This document shows positions 21,786-31,149 of a DNA stretch of 64,000 bases, piece after piece. The position numbers and the translations under genes were made by a program. The first letter of the stretch is position 1. Every line of letters begins with the position of its first letter. The stretch is from positions 1 to 64,000 of the forward strand of contig JBAOKB010000009.1 in the NCBI GenBank assembly GCA_037044905.1. The letters are read 5' to 3'. The notes under the pieces were generated by a model. It saw only the letters and a program-made list of their open reading frames with translations. It searched no databases and was not told where the DNA came from. The DNA comes from Hortaea werneckii. Its lineage: Eukaryota > Ascomycota > Dothideomycetes > Mycosphaerellales > Teratosphaeriaceae.

Positions 21786-23383
21786 ATGCACGCCATGAGG
21801 TGTTTCGAGGATGGACGAGCAAGGAGAATCTACCCACAACAGTTCAAAAGACTAGTCCGGCTAGTGGCGTACATTCTTGGCTTCTTAGTGACATTGTACT
21901 ACTTCGTAAGTGTCTCACCGCCTTGCATTCAGGCTTTGCATGCTGACCCTCCTAGTTATTGTGCGTAGACACTCTACAATCACTCGATCCGACCTTGCTT
22001 GAAGGATATGGACGACCGAACAATGTCATCGCAGGGCAAAGAAAGCTTGCCCTCGTTCTACCAGTTGATAGGCCTAGCCCACAGCTTTGCAAGGTTATTG
22101 CGAGCGCAGTTGCTCTAGGGTATCCGCATCCCATTATTGTTAATTGGAGAAAGCATGATCTCCACGTCAATGCAGACCCTAGTATACCTTCGCATCTACT
22201 CAAGATTACCGGCGTCCTCGATCTGCTCGAGTCTGCAGTGGACGGCAATTCATCTGAACTACCTCGCATGGCTGAAGACGATCTGGTGGTAGTGATGGAT
22301 GCAATGGACGTCTGGCTCCAACTTCCGCCCGAGGTCCTCATCCAGCGCTACTTTGCCATCAACGCGAGAGCTAATTCCCGCCTTGCAGAGCAATACAGTG
22401 ATTGTGAGTGGGCAGCGCCCGAGCAGAGCATCATCGTTTCCGCCCAAAAACGATGCGTCCGTCCACATAATACAGTATCTGAACTGCACTGCCAAGATGT
22501 GCCGCAAAGTCCGTTGCCAGGTAACCTCTACGGCATGTGGACGGACTTGAGGATCTCCAAGGCAGAGTACCGACGGGCCCGATATCTCAACAGTGGCGGC
22601 TTTATTGGGCCCGCAGGTGACCTCCGAGAATACTTTGTGCGAGTCCGCGATCGCATGGAGCAGAATTTGAAATCTCATCCCACAGCTGAGCTCGCTGGTG
22701 ATCAGGGCATTTTCGCAGAGATTTGGGCAGAACAAGAAATCTGGCGACAGGAGGTCATGAGTGAATTCGGGCAGCCAGACTTGGCCGCGGAAAAGTTTGA
22801 GTATCACGTCGGTCTTGACTATTTCCAGGAATTATTTTACCCGACCTGTGGATCGGAGCGCAGTGGATCGTTCGTCGAAATAGATGATGAGGCAGCGCTA
22901 ATGCAAGCTTCCACTTCAGCTGGTGTTGCTCCTCTTAGATTGCAGAAACTGCCCGACGACATCAGTCATGCACCTCCGCCTCTCTCGAGCTTGGACGATA
23001 GGACCAGTTGGACGGCTAAAAATCTCTTCGCCGACTTCTGGACCACAGCAATCCCCGTTGCAATACATAACAACGCCTACGCCCATGGACTTAAATCTAG
23101 ACAACAGACCTGGTGGGATAAAACGTGGTATTTCTCCCATTTGAGGAGCCTTATCGAGCTGCGAGCTGCGTCGAACGCCAGCATGAGTGTGGCAGAGATC
23201 GATGCCGTGGAAGGCTCCCTTCAGGTGCAGCCTTATCGAACTCCAGATGGTTCAGAAGCCGCGTTCCTGTTCGCGAAAAGGATGCGAAAGCTGAAAGCGG
23301 CGAGTTGGGATGAAGTCTGCCAGGCTGATGGGATGCGGCCCTGGTGGGAAGAAGTCCTGCGTGACGGCCGAGGATCGATATGA
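21786..23383 (+). CDS. PLOD/procollagen-type glycosyltransferase-like type II membrane protein
   Basis: Two exons, 21786-21905 and 21956-23383, joined across a 50-nt intron (GTAAGT...CTGAC...TAG) in phase 0, giving 515 residues. The N-terminus is short and basic (RRIYPQQFKRLVRL), followed by a single membrane anchor at about residues 24-45 created by the splice. The lumenal domain carries an acidic metal-binding motif DAMD (155-158) in VVVMDAMDVW and a later RYLNSGGFIGP segment. Both are arranged as in fungal proteins related to the glycosyltransferase domain of lysyl hydroxylases and GT25. It most likely acts in the Golgi or ER on glycoproteins; the sugar and acceptor cannot be read from the sequence. 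The ATG at 21795 is an alternative start. Confidence 0.78.
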
Positions 23384-24226
23384 GATGACACATAATCTAG
23401 AAGACATGTGCTGCAGCCATAAGCTTTTGCAGCATGCAGCCAGCTAACATCCTCCGCGACCAAGCCACGTCCTCGAGTAACGCCCATTACACAGTCATTG
23501 TTGTGCGATCAGGTCGTGCGGCCACACCATGAGTCACACGAAAGCATAGCTTGGCGAAGATCTCGGCGTAATAGTCAAGTAGTTCTGCGGCGTCGCCTTG
23601 AAATAGGCTCACGAGGATCCGAAGGCGTGCAGCATCGCCAGTCCGACAGGTCGCATACTCTGCGTCTGAATCAACGAATTAATGATACAACTAAAATCAT
23701 AATTCAACCGTATTCCATGAGGCAAAGTGAGAGTAATGATGCGTGAGGAAGTGAACGCCTTGGTCGGTGGTAACAGGTGCTGACCTTGCTGACGCCGGAC
23801 CACACGCAACATTATGTGTGTCATTCAAGCCCTCGGAGAGCGAAGACTGTTATTTAAGTCAATCAATGGAAGGTTAGACAGCATGAAGTGTCGATAGGGC
23901 TGCGCGCAATGGTCCGGCGTCTGCCGACGCTTTCCGCTCGCTCAACCTTGGACCAAACCACCTCTTTAGCACTCGCCTTCAAAACGGAGTGCCTTGGTCG
24001 AGCATCGCACGATGCGCGGAGGACGCTACATTAGGTAATAGCAGTAGTCTACGATAGCTATAAAGTGTCACATGGGCCGAAACCAGAGCAGTGCAAATGC
24101 TTGTACTCACGCCCTCTGAACCACAACCTCGGAAACGCTGTCTTATAATCGAGAGCGCACTTATGAAGTCGTAGGCTGCCGCAACACTAGTCACTTGCCT
24201 TCTTGTTAATTCGACCCATCGTCACA
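23384..24226. other. Intergenic; upstream region of the FAD oxidoreductase with a shared 80-bp motif
   Basis: No gene seen. At about 23876-23960 lies a block (CATGAAGTGT...GGCTGCGC...TCCGGCG...CTTGGACCAA) that reappears with roughly three-quarters identity at 25551-25635, upstream of the small membrane-protein gene. Confidence 0.6.
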
Positions 24227-25450
24227 ATGATTCAGAACAACGACTACATGGATAACACCGTCGCTGTGGTTGGCGGCGGCATCGTTGGATCGGCTCTCGC
24301 TGCGTTCTTGTCCCAAAGAAAAACGTTTGATCACATACTGCTCATTGACAGGTCCATCTCACATGTGCTGGGCTCAACTGCATACGCCCCAGGATTTCTC
24401 GGACAATTCAACCAAAACCCTGTTTTAACTCAACTCGCTGTTGACTCCCTCAAGGATTACGATCGATTTCCCAGCGTTTTCGAGCGTACTGGGGAACTTG
24501 TGCTAGCCGCTACGGATGCAGGAATACGCGTGTTGGAAGAAAGATGCAACAAGGCCAACGCTGCAGGTATTTCTGCCAGCATGCTACCCCAGGAAGACTT
24601 TTCCAATATTGTTCCAGGGTTTGTGAGCAAGTATTCTTTTAGCCAAGCTCTTCATTTTCCTACGGACGGCGTCGCAGACCCAAAAGAGCTCTGTCTAGTC
24701 TACCGCAATATTGCAAGAGAAAACGGCGTCATGTTCTTGGAAGCAAGCGTTAAGCGGGCCGACGTGAAAGATGGCATGATACACGGATTGGAGTCGGAAG
24801 ACGGTACATTCATTCGAACCAGCAAGGTCATCTTTGCGACAGGCATATGGACCGCTGCGCTCACATCGTCTGACCTAAACCTACCTATACCGACTGTACC
24901 TGTTGCCCATCCTTATGTGTACACAGAAGCAGCGGGAAATCGGAAACAATCACCATTCTGTCGGTGGCCGGAAGCCCATGTTTATGCTCGAGACCATGGC
25001 GATCGCTACGGTTTGGGATCCTACGACCATGCACCAGTGCGAGTGACTTCTTTGGGCGCGACAGCAAGCAACGAGTGGTCAGCAGCGGACTTCGCTCCTG
25101 CTATGTCCTATGCAATCGCCTCGAAAGCGGCCTCGACTTCGCAGTTGAGCAAGCTGGCGGAATGCAAGAATTCCTTCGATGGAAACAAAGAGCGCAAAGG
25201 CAATGGGGTATTTACTGTCACACCTGACGGCCTTCCCTTACTGGGACCAACTCCTGAAGTGACCAATTGCTGGCTCGCGGCAGGTATATGGATCACGCAC
25301 GCAGCAGGCTGCGCAAAGCTACTTGCACAGATGATCCAGGGTGAAGACTACGACACTGAAATTGTTTCGGCGCTTGAGCCAGCCAGATTTGTCGGGTGTG
25401 ATGCAAAAGAACTAGGAGCTGAGGCGTCAAGGCAATACAACGATATCTAA
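24227..25450 (+). CDS. FAD-dependent oxidoreductase, DAO family
   Basis: A single exon of 407 residues from the first ATG (24227). A Rossmann FAD-binding fold opens the protein: VAVVGGGIVGSALAAFL with the GxGxxG glycines at 16-21, preceded by only about 11 residues. FATGIWT in the middle and PDGLPLLGPTPE with WLAAGIWITHAAG near the C-terminus match the DAO fold of dimethylglycine/sarcosine dehydrogenase-type enzymes. The folate-binding GcvT domain of dimethylglycine dehydrogenase is absent, so this is an amine or amino-acid oxidoreductase-like protein of unknown substrate. No peroxisomal SKL-type end is present; the protein ends RQYNDI. Confidence 0.85.
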   Translation: MIQNNDYMDNTVAVVGGGIVGSALAAFLSQRKTFDHILLIDRSISHVLGSTAYAPGFLGQFNQNPVLTQLAVDSLKDYDRFPSVFERTGELVLAATDAGIRVLEERCNKANAAGISASMLPQEDFSNIVPGFVSKYSFSQALHFPTDGVADPKELCLVYRNIARENGVMFLEASVKRADVKDGMIHGLESEDGTFIRTSKVIFATGIWTAALTSSDLNLPIPTVPVAHPYVYTEAAGNRKQSPFCRWPEAHVYARDHGDRYGLGSYDHAPVRVTSLGATASNEWSAADFAPAMSYAIASKAASTSQLSKLAECKNSFDGNKERKGNGVFTVTPDGLPLLGPTPEVTNCWLAAGIWITHAAGCAKLLAQMIQGEDYDTEIVSALEPARFVGCDAKELGAEASRQYNDI

Positions 25451-25462
25451 CTGTCGAAGCGT

Positions 25463-25550
25463 GGCACTTGAGGCGCTTAGCTGCATGTGAGTGGCTATTT
25501 GGATGGGTTCTCTTTCCTAGCAAGAAGGCAAGTAGGTAGTGTCGTACTCA
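25463..25550. repeat. Direct repeat flanking the small membrane-protein gene, left copy
   Basis: CTTGAGGCGCTTAGCTGCAT, then CTCTTTCCTAG and GTCGTACTC, match the right copy at about 26099-26190 (CTTGAGGCGCCTAGCTGCAC, CCCTTTCCTAG, GTCATACTC). The differences are mostly transitions. The spacing between copies is about 633 bp. Confidence 0.65.
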
Positions 25551-25635
25551 GACACCATGAAGTGTGGGTACGGCTGCGCACGATCATCCGGCGACTCCCG
25601 AAGCTTGCCACTTTGCCAGACTTTGGATCCAAATC
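25551..25635. promoter_or_regulatory. Conserved upstream block with a 12-bp palindrome
   Basis: Shares about 80 bp with 23876-23960 (ATGAAGTGT, GGCTGCGC, TCCGGCG in the same order). It ends in the perfect palindrome TTTGGATCCAAA at 25622-25633, about 50 bp before the start codon at 25686. It is either a duplicated promoter or a shared regulatory module, possibly a Zn2Cys6-type target given the TCCGGCG core. Confidence 0.45.
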
Positions 25636-25685
25636 CCCCCTCTGACTTGGACTTTCATTCACGCCGTTGCGACAGCAGAACATCT

Positions 25686-25973
25686 ATGCCACCAACAATG
25701 ACAACCTCACGAACTTTTATAAAACGTACACTTCTTGCCCCGGTCCTTATTCTTGTAAGCGGCTTCCTCTTCATCGGGCGAGATGAGGCCATGATCGCCG
25801 CATCCTCGGCGCAAGGCTACTGGCAGCAGGAGGGCGAAGTGGACTTTATTGACGCCTTGTGGAACGTACTTGGCTTTCTGATACGAATATTTATTGCTGG
25901 ATATGGGATCTTCGCCCTGATCATAGACATATGTGGATCGCAAGGGCATACCACGGGGAAGGGTCGGGGCTGA
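25686..25973 (+). CDS. Small two-pass membrane protein, function unknown
   Basis: 95 codons from the ATG at 25686; the frame is also open upstream to 25539, but that part overlaps the conserved promoter block, so the shorter start is preferred. Residues about 13-29 (LLAPVLILVSGFLFIG) and about 57-80 (VLGFLIRIFIAGYGIFALII) are hydrophobic enough to span a membrane. The loop between them is acidic (QQEGEVDFIDALW). No family recognised. A similar repeat lies on each side of the gene, so it may be part of a small duplicated unit. Confidence 0.5.
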   Translation: MPPTMTTSRTFIKRTLLAPVLILVSGFLFIGRDEAMIAASSAQGYWQQEGEVDFIDALWNVLGFLIRIFIAGYGIFALIIDICGSQGHTTGKGRG

Positions 25974-26604
25974 CCTCGGGAGCACTTTCGACCCCGGACG
26001 GTGCTCCAATGCATGTTCCCAGAGCCGTGGCAACAATGGACGTTAGCGAGCACACCAGATCCAAAGCCAAAGGTATTCCGCATGCCTCAAAGGATTGGAC
26101 TTGAGGCGCCTAGCTGCACGTAATTGCTTGCTCGGGTGTTTTCCCTTTCCTAGAAAAACGACAAATGCGGTCATACTCGAAGCGAAGCGGCCACTGAGAC
26201 TGAGCGGCTTGCTCAAAATGAACCGACTGCCTAGAGCAATCTTTTGAAATCAGAGTGGGAGCAGGGAGCCAAGGGAAATGTCGCAAGCGCAGAAGCTGAC
26301 CGAGGCCAATGCTATGCTTACGATGGCGTGCTAGTCCATGACCAAAGAAATTTCCATGTCAAGTCCACAACTGAGAGAGGGTTCACTCTGGGCAAGCGAA
26401 GGACAGATTATGCAAATGCTTACAAAGTCCTCTCAAGGGTGGGAAGCGAGGCCTGGCTGGGATGCAACTTGTGTCTTTATTGCCTTTCTGGAATCGTCCA
26501 AGAACACTAGAACTTTAGAGTAGTGTTTAGAGTAGTGACTGTGAGTAGTCACTGCCTCTGAAGCGAAAATTTCCAAGGGTAGTCAGTTCTATGCTCCAGT
26601 ATGC
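25974..26604. other. Intergenic, contains right copy of the direct repeat
   Basis: The direct repeat at about 26099-26190 is the only structure recognised. A frame at 26244-26510 shows no protein features. Near 26519-26545 there is a short tandem (TAGAGTAGTGTTTAGAGTAGTGACTG-like) in the likely 3' region of the sugar transporter. Confidence 0.5.
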
Positions 26605-28718
26605 CTAATTCTTGACCTCTGAAGTCTCCTCAATGTGAGTCGACTTGCCATCCTTCGAGTTCCGGCCCTCAACAGACGCTTCGTCATCCATATGCTTCGA
26701 CATTTCCGTGACTCCGAAGAGTTCGTCCATCCTCTCAAGAGCCAAGCCCTTTGTCTCGGGCACGAAGAACCAGGTGAAGATGCCCATGGCGAAACAAAAG
26801 CAAGCAAACAGAATGAAGGTACCGTAACCACCCTCACCCCTGCGAAGTTGTCAGCGAAAGGTTCTCGACCCAAAGACGGACGCTACTTACATTGTGACCA
26901 GCATGTTGGGCACCGCCCTTGCGATGACAAGATTGAAGAGCCACTGCGTCGCTGCTGCGAAGGCCACATTGAGACCACGGAGTCGTGCAGCCGGAATTTC
27001 CGAGACGTAAATCCAGCACACCTAAATTAGCAGCGTCAGCCAAAACATCCTCATATGCGAGGGCAGGAGGCGAACTTACAGGACCCCAACCCCATTGGAA
27101 GAAGCCGGCAAAAAGGTAGATGCAGACAAGGGCTACATATCCGGCCGGTGGCACGGGGATGCCCTCTTTCGGTGGCTCAATACGGACATACAGTCCTACA
27201 GATGATAATTAGCAGACGTCCACAACTGCAGCGAGCCCAAGGAGTACACTCACCGACGTAAAGCATTGACAAAGCCATAGCGACAGAGGTCCAGAGAAGA
27301 GACCGTCTCCGGCCGAGCGAATCCGCAGCGAAGAGGAGAAAGCATGCACACATTGCCGTTTTCATAATGCCATACACACCGGTCGCCAATAATCCAGTCG
27401 TATTACCAGTGATTCCGAGGCTCTCAAATATCTGGGGTGCATCTACACACACTTGTCAGTATCGCAGGCCATGCTGTGAGAAGATCCATCGGCTTCAAAA
27501 CGTACAGTAGTTACTAAGACTGGGGTCAGCTTGATTCATCTGAGCCAGAGCAGGTGAATGATCGACTTACATGGCATTTGTTCCTGTCATCTGTTGACAG
27601 ATCATGAGGCCAATGGAGAGCAAAGCCCTCTTCCGGTTGCCCGGGATCGTCCACATCTCTCGCTGAAGATCCATGAACCCGGCGTTACCGATTAGACGTC
27701 TTTCATGATCGAGAGCCTCTTTGATCTCACCCATTTCTTCTAGGACATACGGGTGGCTCTCAGGCAGGTGGCGGACAGCAGCCAAGACACGGGAAGCTTC
27801 CTCCCATCGATCTTGTTTCGCGAGCCATCTTGGCGATTCGTTGCAGAAGAACAGACCGGCAAGCATAAAGATGGCTGGTATTCCCTGCATCGCAAGGGGG
27901 ACCAGGTACCGCGCTTTGCCTGACACATGAAGAACGCAGCCGTAGTTGACTAGATGGTGTCAGTCGCGCTCAGAAGCTAAACTCAGAATAAATTTCAAGA
28001 CTTACTCCAGAAGGCAAGCATGATTCCCGAGACGATGAAGAGTTGATAGATTCCAGTCAGACCACCACGGATAGCACGTGGCGCATTCTCACTCACTGTC
28101 CTCGGCGTCAGCAAAAGACTCGGCAGGACACTCCATTGGCACATATGCGGTCTCATGTCTACTCACCATAGAGCGGTACAACCATGGATGCACAACCAAC
28201 GCCGAGACCGGCGACGAATCGACCTGCGTAGATGGCTCCAATGTTTCCAGAGGCAGCGAGTTGCATGACAGTGCCAATGATGGCCAATACTGCAGCGCAG
28301 ATCAGACCTGTCTTCCGTCCGAGCCTGTCTGCGACCTGGCTAGCAGCCAAAGCGCCGACGAAGCAACCGCATTGAAGTGTCGTTACTGGACCAATGTCAG
28401 CACAGGGCGCTACTTGTATTCGCCTGTGATTCTCACCGATGTTGGCCTCTAAGTTCGCTTTTTCAACGTCACCCTTTTCCCCGACGAGACCGTAGTCCTC
28501 TCGGAATGGCTCCATGGTCAGGACACCACCAATGATACCGGTTTCGACACCAAACAGCATAGCGCCGAAGCATGCCTATCTCTCATTAGCCGGAGTGTGG
28601 ACTCTGCCTTTCGGCAATGGCTTACAGCGCATGCGACAGCGTAGACACGCCATCCGTAGATTTCTTTCGGATCAGTCTTGATCGCATCATTGTGCACGAG
28701 GAGAGTGAGCAGACCCAT
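26605..28718 (-). CDS. MFS sugar transporter (sugar porter family), ten exons
   Basis: Exons in transcript order: 28718-28626, 28575-28437, 28385-28167, 28095-28006, 27949-27571, 27513-27506, 27442-27254, 27195-27080, 27021-26891, 26839-26605. They total 1599 nt and 532 residues, in frame throughout. Diagnostic segments are GVETGIIGGVL in helix 1, ADRLGRKTG, GRFVAGLGVG, VPLYVSENAP and FCNESPRWL, then QQMTGTNAINYYAPQIFE, DSLGRRRSL and WIYVSEIPAARLRG, ending with PETKGLALERMDELF. These are the classic sugar-porter signatures (R-x-G-R-R/K, PESPRWL, PETKG). The plasma-membrane proton-coupled uptake role is from the family. The substrate is uncertain; hexose or quinate-type permeases are the nearest relatives by eye. 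Confidence 0.9.
27506..27513 (-). other. 8-nt micro-exon of the sugar transporter
   Basis: TAACTACT on the minus strand, flanked by a 57-nt intron (27514-27570, GTAAGT...TTAG) and a 63-nt intron (27443-27505, GTACGT...GTAG). Including it restores the family motif NAINYYAPQ exactly and keeps the frame. Skipping it breaks both. Confidence 0.8.
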
Positions 28719-28911
28719 GATGGCAGTTCCTGGCTGGTTGGAAGATCAACGATGCGTACATGGCAGGACGGCCTCCGGGCATGTGGTCTTTATACCCAGG
28801 ACACTTCTAGCCGCCCTGCTCTCGCATTAGCCGCAATCATACGCCGATTCGTGGAAACTGTAGTCTTGGGCCGTCTTGAGTCTGGGCGCATAGAACACAA
28901 GCATTTGAAGC

Positions 28912-28955
28912 GCGGGGTGCCAAGGAGGGAGACATGGGGGTGGAACAGAGCGGGG
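28912..28955. promoter_or_regulatory. Two GCGGGG boxes upstream of the sugar transporter
   Basis: GCGGGG at 28912-28917 and 28950-28955, about 195 and 230 bp upstream of the start codon. Both fit the SYGGRG consensus of the carbon-catabolite repressor CreA/CRE1, which usually needs paired sites. Repression by glucose would suit a sugar permease, but this motif is short and common. Confidence 0.35.
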
Positions 28956-31149
28956 TAGCCAGTTTAGGTCAAGGTGAACGGAAAATCTATGCATGTCAAG
29001 GCAGACCCGTACTGTCAAGACAATTCCTGAATGCTGCCCTATGTTATCTCCGCACTGGTTCCAAGTTGCAGAGGGCGTGTGGCTTGGTCTAAACCATGTT
29101 ATTAGGCAGTGTGCGCTAGTCTCCGCATGACCAGCAGTTCAGCTTGGAGATGGAGCTGTCTTGTGTTTTGGCAAAATGCGGAGTGGGCTTCGTCTTTGTC
29201 ATGTGACTGATGAGAATCCTGGACCAACGTCGACCGTTTATGGCTTCGTTTCCACTTGTTCGCGCATCTCCATCGGTTCGACGATTCCAGGACTTGGTGC
29301 AGGGCGGTCAATCTTCAGCCTTGTCATTTGGGGTAGGATTCCTGCGTCAGCATGGCGGTGCCGCTGAGCGAACTTGGCGACGTGGTTTTCTTGAGCGCGC
29401 TGAACAAGATGTCGGCGATAGCGACATGAGCCTCGTTCCTTCGACACTGGGCCTAGGCCGATGCGATCGCGTGATCTCCAATCGCAGGCTTCATCCGTAT
29501 CGCATTGCCAATCAGGAGATGCGCTAACAGTGCGAAGATCAGATGCCTTTAGGCATTCCTCGCTCTACGATTCTCTTGGTCCCATACAAGCAATTGAGCA
29601 AAGCCCGATCATGCCAAGGGTCTTGTTGTCCGGGTATGTGGGTGTATCAAGGCAAGATGGAATCTGTCGTGTGTATGAGAAAAGGCCATCCACCTGGGCA
29701 CTCAATCGCACTCACGCCACCTCCACATTCTCCGCGTCCTCCGCACTCTCCGCACTTCGGATCCGGGCGGGCAACACGCCGAACAAGCTTATTTGGCATC
29801 TCATAGCCAAGAAGATGCCGTCGCAAGAGAGGTGGTAGGCATGGTGAATAATGTGTATGTTCCAGACTGCGTTGGCCCTGTATGATACCATGTCGTCGTG
29901 TGAGCTATCCGGACTTTGATAGCATCTCTGTTAGGAACCTTGGGTCGATTATGCATTATTGTGGTGATCCTGGTGGAACACGATATTCTCACCATATCTC
30001 CATGAATCCCTGTAGGAGTATGATAAGACGACACTCGCCGTAAGATCATTTCTGCAACAGGTTGTGTCTGAGTTGTGCTGAGCCACTGGTCGCGGACGCG
30101 GACTGTGGACACGACGATCCTACACCGCGAGACAATTCACTGTTTAAGTAACAACCAACGATGGGTGAGGCATTGTTGATGACAAGAGAGCCAGTCCTAG
30201 CGCATGTTAAGAACGGCGTATCTTGCCTCCTGCTAGAACAGGACGCTACCGATCGTTTCCAATAGCAACTTCAAAGCCTCGTCTTGAAACATCTGGTTAA
30301 CGGACCTGCCACAGTGGCAGGATCTCCCGTCTCACAACAGCATACTCCACTTACGGTCGCATTTACGATCTCGTCACTTTCCCGCGTGGCGTTACTGTCA
30401 GACTTACTGTACTCTGAGCAAAAACAGTAACCCAAACAAACTTCTCGACGTTCTTTCTAGCCCAAAAGGGCAAATCCGCCGTTACATCCAACACCTACAA
30501 CCACAAAATCTTCGAGGAGCGAGTTTGGCCATAGACAAGGTGGAGAGGATTGAGACGCCGTATCGTGCTCGCAACCAGGTACTCCACCAGTCCCCCGCGT
30601 GAAAAAGAGGACATTTCGACATGCAAAGCAATCACATGAATATTCGGCGAAGAGCATGCACATTCTTGCCTACGATAGCTTGAAAGAGGCTTGGGCTTGC
30701 CAAGCTGATATTCCGTGTGTCATTGGAGGCATTTGTGAACGAGGCGCGGGAGGTGCTGTGCTTGGATGGGATGCCTCCCATCTCTCGGTCGGAGATGTCG
30801 TGAAAGCGGAACGGCTTGGGAAGGCGAAGGGTCGACTCTTTTTTCCGCCAATTAGGTTGCGAGGAATGCGAGTTCTCGCAATTGTGAACTGGCGCTGATT
30901 CTGATGTGGGGGACCAAGTCACGATATCTGTATTATTAGATTCTGATTATTGAAGCAATTGCAAACTTATAGACAGACCCTACAAGAGAAGGTGGATGTA
31001 TTATATTTACTCAGGTTCCATCCAGTCTTTCATACTTCCAGCCCTCCCATTCTGTCTGACCCTAAAAAGTAACGGAAATCATCGATAATGAATAATGTCG
31101 CAAAGACCCTCATCACCGCAGACTCCTAAACCAAATAATGCAGACAAAC
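28956..31149. other. Gene-poor 2.2-kb intergenic region
   Basis: No gene supported. The longest open stretch with a conventional look is 30599-30898 plus (99 codons, no motif). The right end is presumably the 3' region of the P-loop/TPR gene. No RNA gene or repeat recognised. Confidence 0.5.

Noticed and set aside
28089..28277. Small ORFs opposite and between exons of the sugar transporter
   Set aside because: They are created by introns; the ten-exon model explains all of them in one frame.
30599..30898. 99-codon plus-strand frame as a gene
   Set aside because: No motif, no splice or promoter support, composition like surrounding non-coding DNA.
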